Of a DNA stretch of 64,000 bases, positions 26,607 to 35,907 are shown piece after piece. Made by a program: the position numbers and the translations under genes. This DNA comes from Pedobacter sp. PLR. GTDB lineage: Bacteria; Bacteroidota; Bacteroidia; Sphingobacteriales; Sphingobacteriaceae. Each line of letters begins with the position of its first letter. The first letter of the stretch is position 1. Under the pieces are notes generated by a model. The model saw only the letters and a list, made by a program, of their open reading frames with translations, was not told the DNA's origin and did no database searches. The stretch lies in the NCBI RefSeq assembly GCF_026239675.1, contig NZ_JAPIVQ010000002.1:62001-126000 (forward strand), read 5' to 3'.

Positions 26607-26975
26607 ATGAAACCTGCAGAAATACACGCGAAATGGAAAGTTTTGCAACAAAAGATAGCTCAGGAGTTTGATTCTGATGTACCCGATTTAAAGGTAATGC
26701 TGTTTTTAATCGGTGTGCAGGAGTTAGGCAAAGGACCTGGCAAGTACAGTAAAAGACAAAAGGAAGAGTTAATGCATATTGCAACCTGCCGTTTGTTGAG
26801 TGAAATGGGCTTTTATGAACTGGAAGGATTAGACCAGGATGGATGGCCGCATTGGAAACTCCTGAAACCCGTTCCTTCATTTGCAATGATGGAGCAGGAG
26901 TTGTTACTAAAGTCCCTGACGGTATCTTATTTTGAAGATATCTACGGTACTCCGGAACAACAAGAAGCTGAATAA
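26607..26975 (+). CDS. Small conserved hypothetical protein
   Basis: A 122-residue soluble protein with no signal peptide. It contains VMLFLIGVQELGKGPGKYSKRQKEELMHIATCRLLSEMGFYEL, an alpha-helical segment with a Gly/Lys loop, and a second aromatic region (GWPHWKLLKPVPSF). No domain is recognised; it looks like a Bacteroidota-specific conserved protein. It is followed by a strong terminator and preceded by a nearby -7 element, so it is a monocistronic unit. Confidence 0.7.
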   Translation: MKPAEIHAKWKVLQQKIAQEFDSDVPDLKVMLFLIGVQELGKGPGKYSKRQKEELMHIATCRLLSEMGFYELEGLDQDGWPHWKLLKPVPSFAMMEQELLLKSLTVSYFEDIYGTPEQQEAE

Positions 26976-26992
26976 AAAAATCTGATCACATA

Positions 26993-27027
26993 AAAAAACC
27001 CGAAGTACATAGTACGACGGGTTTTTT
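26993..27027. terminator. Bidirectional intrinsic terminator
   Basis: Ten-bp stem 26993-27002 / 27018-27027 (AAAAAACCCG/CGGGTTTTTT), with an inner GTAC/GTAC helix in the loop. It serves the convergent hypothetical and OmpA genes. Confidence 0.9.
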
Positions 27028-27051
27028 ATTTATAGGTAGATGTAGATGTTC

Positions 27052-27732
27052 TTATTTGCCTTGTTGTGTAGCTTGTTGTTTCAATTGATCATTGGCAACA
27101 ATTACCACTTCAACTCTACGGTTAGCAGCTCTTCCAGCCTCAGTGCTGTTGTCAGCAATTGGCTCAGACATACCTTTTCCGATAGTGATTAAACGTGATG
27201 ACGGAACACCTTGAGACACTGCATAAGCTTTAACAGCTGCGGCTCTTCTCTCAGAAAGACTCATGTTATAAGCTTCTTTTCCGATGTTATCAGTATGGCC
27301 AATTACTTTAATGTCCGTTCCAGGATATTTAGTAAGAGAAGCCGCTAATGATTGTACGTTAGTTTTAGCAGCAGGAGTTAAGTCAGATTTGTCGAATCCA
27401 AAAAGGATACCACTATCAAACTTCACAATAATACCTTCACCTTCACGGATTACTTCAGCATTAGGGATTGCATTTTGAATCTCTGCCGCTTGTTTGTCCA
27501 TTCTTTTTCCAATAAATCCACCTGCAGTACCACCAACAGCAGCACCAATGATAGCCCCAACAGCAGTATTACCCGCTTTTTTTCCGATAAGAGCACCTAG
27601 AACACCACCTGCGGTAGCACCAATACCTGCGCCTTTTTGTGTTTTAGTTAAGCTATCACAGCCCTGGAATGTCATTGCACCCATTGCTAACGCGATACTA
27701 AATGCTGCTATTTTAAATTTTGAAGTAACCAT
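27052..27732 (-). CDS. OmpA-family lipoprotein with glycine-zipper domain
   Basis: A 226-residue lipoprotein (signal ending MTFQGC; Cys retained). A glycine-zipper segment follows (GAGIGATAGGVLGALIGKKAGNTAVGAIIGAAVGGTAGGFIGKRM), then an OmpA C-terminal peptidoglycan-binding domain with DKSDLTPAAKTNVQSLA, VIGHTDNIGKEAYNMSLSERRA and NRRVEVVI. The layout matches YiaD/OmpA-like proteins that tether the outer membrane to the cell wall. The ATG at 27732 is chosen; an upstream in-frame codon at 27780 would add residues without a signal. Confidence 0.9.
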   Translation of the reverse strand: MVTSKFKIAAFSIALAMGAMTFQGCDSLTKTQKGAGIGATAGGVLGALIGKKAGNTAVGAIIGAAVGGTAGGFIGKRMDKQAAEIQNAIPNAEVIREGEGIIVKFDSGILFGFDKSDLTPAAKTNVQSLAASLTKYPGTDIKVIGHTDNIGKEAYNMSLSERRAAAVKAYAVSQGVPSSRLITIGKGMSEPIADNSTEAGRAANRRVEVVIVANDQLKQQATQQGK

Positions 27733-27914
27733 AGTTTTATAATTTATTTTACTCAGAGCGTTAATCAAACGGAATGCCAACTTTCGTGTTTTGTAAAATT
27801 ATTGTGTCATAGGAATAATTTAACAGCTAAATGTCATCAAAAACCGAAGCGAAGGAGTTGATTCTGGTTAAAAAGGGGATGACTACTGACTATAATTCTG
27901 TACAATGGCAGGTA

Positions 27915-28613
27915 TTACTCTGCAAAATAAGCTTCCAATTCGCTTAATGTATTTTCTGTTTTTCGTATATCTTTAATAACCAGACCTTTTTCCATTAAAA
28001 TTATCCTGTCACATACGTCAGTGACATGGTTTAAATCATGACTGGAAATCAGAGTAGACATCTTGCGTTCTGCTTTCAGGGAACGGATCAGCGTTTTCAA
28101 GCGGATCTGTGTAGTCGGGTCAAGATTGGCAAAAGGCTCATCTAGAATTAACAACTCCGGATTTTGCATCAAGGCAGCGGCAATACCTATCTTATTTTGA
28201 TTTCCTTTAGAGAAGTCCCTGATATACTTGCCTTTCTTCATAATTTCCCCGTTAAAGAAATCCTCGAATTGTAGCAGGAAATCGGTTACATCGGCTGCGG
28301 TCATCTGATGAAGACCCGCGATAAACATAAAATATTCTTCTGCGGTGAGGTAATCAATCAGAAAACCTTCATCAAGGTAAGAAGCGGTATAATCTTTCCA
28401 TCCGTCATGACGGTCCACCAATTCCCCTTTAGAGCGGATTTCTCCTTCGCTAGGGCGGATCAGGTCCAGTACCATTCTAAACATCGTGGTTTTTCCTGCA
28501 CCATTGTTACCCACAATTCCCACAGTTTCCCCGGAATTGATCTCCAGGGATTCAATATGGACAACGGTTCTATCGCCGTAAATCTTTTTTAAGTTCGAAA
28601 TTTCTAAAATCAT
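27915..28613 (-). CDS. ABC transporter ATP-binding protein
   Basis: A 232-residue ATPase. Walker A GNNGAGKT, the Q-loop region, signature FSKGNQNKIG (a degenerate LSGGQ), Walker B LLILDEPFANLDP and the H-loop SSHDLNH are all present. The upstream gene encodes the DUF5687 membrane partner and overlaps it by 4 bp. Together they form an ABC exporter-like system of unknown cargo. Last gene of a minus-strand operon. Confidence 0.93.
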   Translation of the reverse strand: MILEISNLKKIYGDRTVVHIESLEINSGETVGIVGNNGAGKTTMFRMVLDLIRPSEGEIRSKGELVDRHDGWKDYTASYLDEGFLIDYLTAEEYFMFIAGLHQMTAADVTDFLLQFEDFFNGEIMKKGKYIRDFSKGNQNKIGIAAALMQNPELLILDEPFANLDPTTQIRLKTLIRSLKAERKMSTLISSHDLNHVTDVCDRIILMEKGLVIKDIRKTENTLSELEAYFAE

Positions 28614-30088
28614 GATTTTTCTCTAAAGCCTGCTGCAATTTTGTATTTTCTCTTATAAAACTCTTTAACTAAAAAATCTACCCAGAACCCACGGGTCAGG
28701 AAGGCGGCAAGGCCACACAATCCTAAGGCCAGCAGTCCCGGGTAAGGGTGGCCGCTCAGAGAAAAGGGTAGGAAAATCAGGAATGGGCATAAAAAATAAG
28801 GGATACCCAGTATCCACTGACTGGCACCTACACCCTGGTAATTGAAAGTGGCACTTTTACTAACGTCAATGGCTTTACAATTTCGTGTGGCAAAGAACAA
28901 CACGATAATTGTTCCTATCCCGATATTATAAAAGTATGCGGCAAACTGAATCAATAATATTTTCCAGCTGATGAATCCATATAAACAGGTCAACAGCGTA
29001 ATCAATGTGGAAAATAATGTGAATAACAGAAATTTCGCCCTGATAAAGTCTTTGATATCAATTTTATTAGCCATCAGGCCATCAAAATGTGCTGCCTGCC
29101 AGCCAAACATGAACTGTCCGTAGATACTAATGGTATTACCCGTCATGAACACCGCGGCAAAAACCATGAGGTTGAACTGGTCTTTATCTAAGGCCTCTTT
29201 TTTATAAAAAAGGAAGCCATAAAATAATAAGAGGGAACTCATGGTTACGGCAGAGCGACTTCTTTTATTCCTCAGGATGAGCTTAATTTCGAGCGCGACC
29301 AGGGTACCCACCTTACCAAAACGATCCAGGAAAGGATAGTCTGTACTGGCTTTTTCCACTTTATTACTACTCAGTTCCTCTACATATAGGTTACTTCGCA
29401 AATACCTGGAATTTGCAATAAACATCAGCACCGCTATAATGGTAAATCCTAAGGCGCTGAAAGGATGGTCGGCAACAAAGCTAAAGACCGTGTTTGAAAT
29501 CGCGGCAATAGAAAACACTTTGAAGTACTCGAGTAATCCGAATCCAACGATAATCAACAATACAATCGGTACCAGTTTCAGGTTTTGGATGCTCAGTCGT
29601 TTGATATATAAAGCGGCATAATTGTTAAAGATCATCAGCGAAAAGATGGCGATCACATACATCACTGAGGCTAATGGGCCAGATATCTCTGATATTGCAG
29701 TTGCGCAAAATGGTAGCAATAAAAATAACGGCAATACATTAAATGCAGAAAACAACGCGCTTACATTTAAAAAGTTAACGATCTTCCTTTTTGGGATTTT
29801 CAAGTGTAAATAGGGAACAATGGCCAGGGTTGGCAAGTCCTGCAACTGTATCCGCATCATGAAATCAATTGCGAAATAGTAAAGAATGAAGCCATTGTAA
29901 ACTTCAAAGACATCCTTTTTTGGGAAAACCTGCGCAATAAATCCTTCTAAACCTATGCCAAGGAAAAACGCGACCCCCAGCAGATATAAGACTATAAATC
30001 CGATGAGCAACTGCGTAGCAATTGTTCCACCTTTATTTTTTGAGCGCCAGAAGGCTTTCCATTGATGGTCCAGAAAGGTTGAAAGCAT
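28610..30088 (-). CDS. DUF5687 membrane protein (ABC permease partner)
   Basis: A 492-residue integral membrane protein with about ten or more hydrophobic segments and soluble N-terminus. It fits the DUF5687 family that pairs with an ABC ATPase in Bacteroidota. The ATPase gene overlaps it by 4 bp (ATGA), a sign of coupling. The transported molecule is unknown. It begins 2 bp after the rarA stop, so it belongs to the same operon. Confidence 0.82.
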   Translation of the reverse strand: MLSTFLDHQWKAFWRSKNKGGTIATQLLIGFIVLYLLGVAFFLGIGLEGFIAQVFPKKDVFEVYNGFILYYFAIDFMMRIQLQDLPTLAIVPYLHLKIPKRKIVNFLNVSALFSAFNVLPLFLLLPFCATAISEISGPLASVMYVIAIFSLMIFNNYAALYIKRLSIQNLKLVPIVLLIIVGFGLLEYFKVFSIAAISNTVFSFVADHPFSALGFTIIAVLMFIANSRYLRSNLYVEELSSNKVEKASTDYPFLDRFGKVGTLVALEIKLILRNKRSRSAVTMSSLLLFYGFLFYKKEALDKDQFNLMVFAAVFMTGNTISIYGQFMFGWQAAHFDGLMANKIDIKDFIRAKFLLFTLFSTLITLLTCLYGFISWKILLIQFAAYFYNIGIGTIIVLFFATRNCKAIDVSKSATFNYQGVGASQWILGIPYFLCPFLIFLPFSLSGHPYPGLLALGLCGLAAFLTRGFWVDFLVKEFYKRKYKIAAGFREKS

Positions 30089-30090
30089 AG

Positions 30091-31371
30091 TTAATAATTG
30101 TATTTATTTTTCCAGTTTTGTCGTAATTTCTCCCTCAGCTTATCTTCCGCAGGATTCTTTCCAGGGTCATATAATTTTGTGCCGCTTAAGGTATCAGGGA
30201 AATACTCCTGTTCCGAAAAATTCCCTTCAAAGCCGTGTGCATATTCGTAATCTTTACCATATCCAATATTTTTCATCAGCTTGGTTGGCGCGTTGCGGAT
30301 ATGTAATGGGACTGGCAAATTTCCGGTTTGTTTCACCAAAGCCTGGGCTTTATTTATGGCCATATAAGCTGCATTGCTTTTTGCCGAAGAAGCCATATAG
30401 GTCACTGCCTGAGAAAGAATGATTCTCGATTCCGGAAAGCCAATTACATTGACCGCCTGAAAACAGTTGTTGGCCATTAAAAGTGCATTGGGATTGGCAT
30501 TGCCGATATCTTCGGAAGCGAGGATCAATAACCTTCTGGCAATAAAAGAAGGATCTTCACCACCTTCAATCATTCTGGCCAGCCAATACACGGCGGCATT
30601 GGGATCACTGCCCCGGATACTTTTTATAAAAGCAGATATGATGTCATAATGCTGTTCACCTGCTTTATCGTATAAAGCCAGGTTCTGCTGCGCATGTTTT
30701 AAAACATTCTCATTGGTCAGCACAATCTTATCTCCACCGATGCCATTGATGGCGATTTCCAGCACGTTCAATAATTTACGGGCATCACCACCGGATAAGC
30801 GGATCAGGGCCTCATGTTCTTTGATCGTAATGTTTTTCTGTTTCAGCACCTTATCCTGTTTGATTGCAGTTTGCAATAAACCGGAAAGCTCTTCCTCGTC
30901 CAGGGATTTTAAAATATACACCTGTGAGCGGGAAAGTAAAGCGGAGATCACCTCAAAAGAAGGGTTTTCGGTGGTTGCACCGATTAAAGTGACCAGCCCC
31001 CTTTCTACGGCACCCAGTAAACTATCTTGTTGTGATTTGCTGAAACGGTGGATCTCATCGATAAAAAGAATCGGAAGACCCATGAAACTGTTTTGGAGCG
31101 CTGCGGCCCGGTCGATCACGTCCCTGATGTCTTTTACGCCGGAATTGATGGCGCTAAGGTTAAAAAAGGGACGGTCTAAGGTTTGAGATATAATGTAAGC
31201 AAGTGTAGTTTTCCCAACACCCGGCGGGCCCCAAAAAATCATTGATGGGAGTTGCCCGCTTTGAATGGCTTTACGCAATACGGCATCAGGACCTACTAAG
31301 TGCTGCTGACCCACATATTCATCCAGATTTTGAGGGCGCATACGCTCTGCTAAAGGAGGTAGGTTTTGCAT
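30091..31371 (-). CDS. rarA: Replication-associated recombination protein A
   Basis: A 426-residue AAA+ ATPase (RarA/MgsA) acting at stalled replication forks. Walker A GPPGVGKTT, Walker B ILFIDEIHRF, sensor 1 in LIGATTENPSF and the C-terminal helical tetramerisation region are present. The N-terminal PLAERMRPQNLDEYVGQQHL is typical. It sits 18 bp after the DEAD helicase gene and 2 bp before the DUF5687 gene. Confidence 0.95.
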   Translation of the reverse strand: MQNLPPLAERMRPQNLDEYVGQQHLVGPDAVLRKAIQSGQLPSMIFWGPPGVGKTTLAYIISQTLDRPFFNLSAINSGVKDIRDVIDRAAALQNSFMGLPILFIDEIHRFSKSQQDSLLGAVERGLVTLIGATTENPSFEVISALLSRSQVYILKSLDEEELSGLLQTAIKQDKVLKQKNITIKEHEALIRLSGGDARKLLNVLEIAINGIGGDKIVLTNENVLKHAQQNLALYDKAGEQHYDIISAFIKSIRGSDPNAAVYWLARMIEGGEDPSFIARRLLILASEDIGNANPNALLMANNCFQAVNVIGFPESRIILSQAVTYMASSAKSNAAYMAINKAQALVKQTGNLPVPLHIRNAPTKLMKNIGYGKDYEYAHGFEGNFSEQEYFPDTLSGTKLYDPGKNPAEDKLREKLRQNWKNKYNY

Positions 31372-31389
31372 AATCAGTAAATTTTATTC

Positions 31390-32907
31390 CTATTCTTTTG
31401 TCGGACTTGCAGTACCTGAATCAGGACTTGCAGTACCGGCCGCACTAGTTGATTTAGTTTTTACTCTTGTATTTGTTTTAGCTGAAGTTTCCTTAACAGG
31501 GTTATTTGCAGCAGAAGTGTTTGCGCTGGAAGGAATGCTTGAACCAGCAGTCGCTGTACCATTGCTTGCAGTAGTAGTAGCGCTGTTAGCAGTACCTGAA
31601 GTTTCTGAACCTCCTGTAGTAGCAGTACCTGGAGTTGCAGCAGCACTTTCTGAACCTCTTGCAGCACCTGTACCTGAACTTTTTCCTTTAGGTTTTTTGC
31701 CCCATACTTTACGTTGCTGTGGCTTTTTGCGGTCATATTTCTTTTCTCCTGCAAAACCATCTGGTGCATCAGCCGGAACTTCTCCAAAATGTTCAGGAAG
31801 TGGCATTCTGTCAATCGTCTTGTCAATCAGCTTTTCAATATTCGCAAATTTACGCTTGTCTTTTTCATTCACCAGGGTGATTGCAGTACCGGTAGTTGCG
31901 GCTCTGGCCGTTCTTCCGATCCTGTGGATATAATCTTCCGGATCATGAGGCACATCAAAATTGATCACCAGACTGATCCCTTCCACATCAATTCCTCTAG
32001 ATAAAACATCTGTTCCAATCAATACCGGAACACGTTTATTCTTGAACTCTGACAAGATCGCCTCACGTTCTTTTTGCCCAAGATCCGAATGGAAAGCTTC
32101 TGCTTTAAATCCTAATCCACGGAATACCTTACCCAGGTTCTTCACTTTTTCCTTCGTAGAAGCGAAAATCAGAATGCTTGGGAAGTCTACATTTTTCATC
32201 AGCTCGGTCAGTAATTTAACTTTCTGCGAGTCATGAACAAGGTAAGCCTGCTGGTTAATTCCTGCTGCTGGTTTTGAAATCGCGATACTGATTTGTTCAG
32301 GCTCATGAAGTAATCTGCCGGCAAGGGTTCTTATTTTTGGAGGCATCGTTGCGGAGAACAATACCGTTTGTCTTTTCTTTGGAAGGAAGCTTACGATGCG
32401 CATGATGTCATCATAAAAGCCCATGTCGAGCATCCTGTCTGCCTCATCTAATACCAGGTGCTGCAACTGATCCAGTTTCAGCAATCCAGAAGAAAGATGG
32501 GAGATTAAACGTCCCGGAGTGGCAATAATGATATCAACACCTTCGCGCATAGAGCGTTTTTGTTGCTCATAAGCGATACCATCTCCACCACCATAAACGG
32601 TTAAAGAGCTGATGTTGGTGAAATAGGAAAGTGCTTCTACCTGTAAATCTATTTGCTGTGCAAGCTCACGTGTCGGGGCCAATATTAAGGTATTGTTATG
32701 GCGGTTTTCCGTCATGCTGATCATATTCATGATCGGCAAGAGGTAAGCACCAGTCTTCCCGGTACCCGTTTGTGCGCAGGCAATTAAATCTTTTTTATCT
32801 AGAATTAGCGGAATAGCGGCTGTTTGAATAGGTGTCGCATTGCGAAAACCCATGGCTAATAAACCCTCTAATAAATCAGGGTTAAAATTAAAATCTTTGA
32901 AATCCAA
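31390..32907 (-). CDS. DEAD-box RNA helicase, RhlE-like, with low-complexity tail
   Basis: A 505-residue ATP-dependent RNA helicase. Q motif (ATPIQTAAIP), motif I AQTGTGKT, PTRELAQQ, DEAD, SAT, then the C-terminal HRIGRTARA motif. The last roughly 110 residues are a Ser/Thr/Ala/Gly-rich tail ending in alternating Lys/Ser/Thr. A basic segment (KKYDRKKPQQRKVWGKKPKGK) precedes it and probably binds RNA. It may help with cold shock, ribosome assembly or RNA turnover. First gene of the operon with rarA, DUF5687 and ABC ATPase. Confidence 0.93.
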   Translation of the reverse strand: MDFKDFNFNPDLLEGLLAMGFRNATPIQTAAIPLILDKKDLIACAQTGTGKTGAYLLPIMNMISMTENRHNNTLILAPTRELAQQIDLQVEALSYFTNISSLTVYGGGDGIAYEQQKRSMREGVDIIIATPGRLISHLSSGLLKLDQLQHLVLDEADRMLDMGFYDDIMRIVSFLPKKRQTVLFSATMPPKIRTLAGRLLHEPEQISIAISKPAAGINQQAYLVHDSQKVKLLTELMKNVDFPSILIFASTKEKVKNLGKVFRGLGFKAEAFHSDLGQKEREAILSEFKNKRVPVLIGTDVLSRGIDVEGISLVINFDVPHDPEDYIHRIGRTARAATTGTAITLVNEKDKRKFANIEKLIDKTIDRMPLPEHFGEVPADAPDGFAGEKKYDRKKPQQRKVWGKKPKGKSSGTGAARGSESAAATPGTATTGGSETSGTANSATTTASNGTATAGSSIPSSANTSAANNPVKETSAKTNTRVKTKSTSAAGTASPDSGTASPTKE

Positions 32908-32992
32908 TATACTTCTATGTTGTTAGTATTATCCTATAAAAGTAACCTTTTATTTATAAGATGTCTAATGTTTTTTCTCCCGTTTAGTACTT

Positions 32993-33026
32993 GCATGGGC
33001 TTGATTATTAATTTATAAGCCCATGC
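32993..33026. other. Perfect 10-bp inverted repeat after the DUF4197 gene
   Basis: GCATGGGCTT at 32993-33002 pairs with AAGCCCATGC at 33017-33026 around an AT-rich 14-base loop. It lies just after the DUF4197 stop and would form in its 3' UTR. On the minus strand no T tract follows, so it may be a 3'-end processing or stability stem rather than a clear terminator. Confidence 0.55.
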
Positions 33027-33029
33027 TGA

Positions 33030-33812
33030 TTATTTTTTCTGGTCGGCGTAGCCAAATACTTTTTGTAAAAGCGGGGTAGACCTTGCACCCAGATTGTCTC
33101 TGATTTTAAGCTCTTCCTGAGCCACCTGTATAAACATTCCTTCGATCGCTTTTTGAGCTACATAGTTGGACAAGTCAGTGTTTACCGGCTTCACCATAGG
33201 AATTTTATTGTATTGTTTGGTGGCATCACCCCAGTATTTTGCTGCGCCAACTTTACTTAAGCTACTCGTGATCACCGGCTGGAATTTCTCCATCAGCTGC
33301 GAAGTAGTTACTCTTTTGAAATAGTTGGTTGCTGCATCCTGCTGACCCAATAAAATATTTGTTGCATCAGCAATTGTCATCTGCTTAATCGCCGAAACAA
33401 AGATTGGTTTGGCCTCTTTTGCTGCATCTTCTGCGGCTCTGTTTAAGCTCAATACCACATTGTCGGCTAAAGAACCTAAACCAACGCTACGTAAGGTTTT
33501 TTCTACCTTCTGTGCTTCCGGTGGGAAAAGTATTTTTACGGCTGCATTGCCCATAAACCCGTCTTTTGCAGACAGTAAATCTGCGCCTCTGCCGATACCT
33601 AATTCTAAAGCTTCTTTTATCCCAAATCCGATTTCGGAAGTACTTGGTGTGCCCGTTGCACCGGTCACGCTATTGCTGGTGTTGCTGGTTGCTGGTTTTG
33701 TAGCAGCGCTTACTTTTTTTAAAATATTACCGAGTTTTGTTTGACTTTGCGCTTCAATACTGCTCAGACTAATCAAGCAGGTGGCGATCAAATAAATGCT
33801 AGTTTTTTTCAT
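33030..33812 (-). CDS. DUF4197 secreted protein
   Basis: A 260-residue exported protein (signal MKKTSIYLIATCLISLSSIEAQSQ). The mature part is alpha-helical and matches the DUF4197 pattern: IGFGIKEALELGIGRGADLLSAKDGFMGNAAVKILFPPEAQKVEKTLR, and later ITSSLSKVGAAKYW. No function is known for the family. Its start codon overlaps the end of the upstream vWA gene by 14 bp (35 bp if the ATG at 33833 is used), so it is coupled to it. Confidence 0.85.
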   Translation of the reverse strand: MKKTSIYLIATCLISLSSIEAQSQTKLGNILKKVSAATKPATSNTSNSVTGATGTPSTSEIGFGIKEALELGIGRGADLLSAKDGFMGNAAVKILFPPEAQKVEKTLRSVGLGSLADNVVLSLNRAAEDAAKEAKPIFVSAIKQMTIADATNILLGQQDAATNYFKRVTTSQLMEKFQPVITSSLSKVGAAKYWGDATKQYNKIPMVKPVNTDLSNYVAQKAIEGMFIQVAQEELKIRDNLGARSTPLLQKVFGYADQKK

Positions 33813-35835
33813 TGACTTTGTTTGTGTTTTCAATACTAAGCAAATCTTTGGCCAATAAAGCGGTCGACTTTACTAATTTTAAAAACTCGGAGCGGTAACC
33901 CTCTGTATCTTTACCCTGTGCGGCTTCTGCAAGGCTGATTACCTGTGCAAAGTTAGCTCCTTGTTTAAAGTCCGACTGGCGCAATAGCAGACCAAACTCT
34001 GCCACAGCGGCAGCAAAGCGGAAATTCTCACTGGCACCGCTAAAGGGGAAGGTCGTATCCAGTACCGCTTTCTGCAACAACTTGCTTTTATCACCATCAG
34101 GTTGTTTGTAACGAAGCTTAACCGTCAGCATTTCCGGACTATTGCTTTTATTGCCCAAAACCTTGTTTTCCTGATATTTTAAAGGATCAACGGAAGGGGT
34201 AAAGCTGCTGTTAACGCCATAAGGAATGATTTCATAAAAAGCGGTTACTGTATGTCCTGCACCCATTTCACCCGCATCTTTACGGTCGTCATTAAAGTCT
34301 TTATCTTCCAGCAAACGGTTTTCATAACCAATTAAACGGTAAGCCTGAACTTTCGAAGGATTGAATTCTACCTGTAGTTTCACATCTTTTGCAACCGTAA
34401 ATAAAGTGCCTCCAAACTCATTGATCAAGACCTTTCTGGCCTCCGTGATATTGTCGATATAAGCATAGTTGCCATTGCCTTTATCAGCAAGTGTCTCCAT
34501 TTTACTGTCCTTGGTGTTACCCATACCATAACCAAGTACGGTTAAGAAGATGCCGCTTTTTCTTTTTTCTTCAATCAGTGTTTCCATTTCCTTATCACTG
34601 GAAAGACCCACATTGAAATCCCCGTCTGTGGCAAGAATCACCCTGTTATTGCCCTTTTTGATAAAATTTTCTGCCGCTACTTTATAGGCCATTTCTAAAC
34701 CTTGTCCGCCGGCAGTTGAGCCGCCAGCCTCTAATTTATTCAGCGCATCTTTAATGGTAGTGGTCGCAGAACCTGGGGTAGAAGGGAGTACCAAAGCCGA
34801 TCTTCCGGCATAGACCACAATCGCCACGCGGTCCTCAGGACGTAATTGATCCGTTAATAATTTGAAAGAAGAAATCAGTAAAGGCAATTTATTTGGTTGA
34901 TTCATAGATCCGGACACATCGATCAGGAATACCAGATTGGCAGCCGGCAAATGTGCTGTTTTTATTTTCCTGGCCTGCAAGGCTATTTTTACGAGTTTAT
35001 GTTGTGGGTTCCATGGTGCTGTGGCGATTTCCGTCAGGATATTTACCGGGTCATTTCCCGTAGGCTGCGGATAGTTGTAATCAAAATAATTGACCATTTC
35101 CTCAATCCTGACCGCATCTTTTGGAGGTAAACCACCATTGTTCAGGTAACGGCGTACATTGCTGTAACCAGCAGCATCTACATCAATTGAAAAAGTAGAA
35201 AGTGGGTTTTTATCGGGCGCCAGAAAAGTGTTCTCCACAATAGGCGCATAGCTTTCAGTATTTCCGTACGGGCCAATGGTAGTGCTACTATAGAGTATGC
35301 CAGTGATACCCGGGGCAGGCTGTGCTTTTCCAATCGGGGCTGCTACATTCATGCTCATGGATGGATCACCACTATATGTTTTCTGTGCCCGGTTAGGACT
35401 GGCAATGCCGCGGATTCTGATGGCCTGTTGTTTGCCTTTTGTCATCACCACTGCCTGGCTCATCGCCTTTTGACTCTGACTCATTGCTTTATCTGAGGTG
35501 ATCACGCTGACTTCGTTCATGATGGGTTCCGGTTTTTCAATTCCAATGGTCATCTGAACATTCAAAATCGTTTTTTTAACAATATTAAGTCGTTGAGATA
35601 TATAACCAGACTTCCTGAAGCTTAGCTCCTGATCGCCGTTTTCTAAAAGGATCACATAATGACCATTTTTATCCGTCCATGCTTGTTTGCTTCCGGATAG
35701 GTTGCTAACCTGTACGCCGGAAATAGGCCTTTTAAGGCCAGATTCGGTTACCGTACCCTGTATTTTTTTTATTGCGGAGGCATTAAATCCTAGTAGCACA
35801 AGAACAAGGAAAAGGGGGAAGAAAAACTTTTTCAT
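33799..35835 (-). CDS. Surface von Willebrand A protein with CarboxypepD_reg domain (YfbK-like)
   Basis: A 678-residue exported protein. After a signal (MKKFFFPLFLVLVLLGFNASA) come a CarboxypepD_reg-like domain (IQGTVTESGLKRPISGVQVSN), a short segment resembling a TonB-receptor plug start (AIRIRGIASPNRA), then a YfbK-type N-domain, and a vWA domain with the MIDAS DVSGSMN in FLIDVSGSMNQPNKLP and later ATDGDF. A DUF3520-type C-terminal domain ends it. It is divergent from an ECF sigma and an anti-sigma-like protein that also carries a CarboxypepD_reg domain, so the three may work together (inference). Confidence 0.88.
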   Translation of the reverse strand: MKKFFFPLFLVLVLLGFNASAIKKIQGTVTESGLKRPISGVQVSNLSGSKQAWTDKNGHYVILLENGDQELSFRKSGYISQRLNIVKKTILNVQMTIGIEKPEPIMNEVSVITSDKAMSQSQKAMSQAVVMTKGKQQAIRIRGIASPNRAQKTYSGDPSMSMNVAAPIGKAQPAPGITGILYSSTTIGPYGNTESYAPIVENTFLAPDKNPLSTFSIDVDAAGYSNVRRYLNNGGLPPKDAVRIEEMVNYFDYNYPQPTGNDPVNILTEIATAPWNPQHKLVKIALQARKIKTAHLPAANLVFLIDVSGSMNQPNKLPLLISSFKLLTDQLRPEDRVAIVVYAGRSALVLPSTPGSATTTIKDALNKLEAGGSTAGGQGLEMAYKVAAENFIKKGNNRVILATDGDFNVGLSSDKEMETLIEEKRKSGIFLTVLGYGMGNTKDSKMETLADKGNGNYAYIDNITEARKVLINEFGGTLFTVAKDVKLQVEFNPSKVQAYRLIGYENRLLEDKDFNDDRKDAGEMGAGHTVTAFYEIIPYGVNSSFTPSVDPLKYQENKVLGNKSNSPEMLTVKLRYKQPDGDKSKLLQKAVLDTTFPFSGASENFRFAAAVAEFGLLLRQSDFKQGANFAQVISLAEAAQGKDTEGYRSEFLKLVKSTALLAKDLLSIENTNKVNEKN

Positions 35836-35907
35836 AATTTCGTTGGTTTACAGAATGATGTAAGCTTTGACGAATTTCCACACCTTTATCAGAAAATATT
35901 TTTATAC

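Noticed and set aside
27494-27742. Long open frames antisense to the OmpA gene, and similar ones antisense to hutH, prc and others
   Set aside because: They mirror codon bias of the real genes on the other strand and have no domain, signal or start context.
27832-27948. 38-codon frame between the OmpA and ABC ATPase genes
   Set aside because: It overlaps the ATPase 3' end and has no features of a real peptide.
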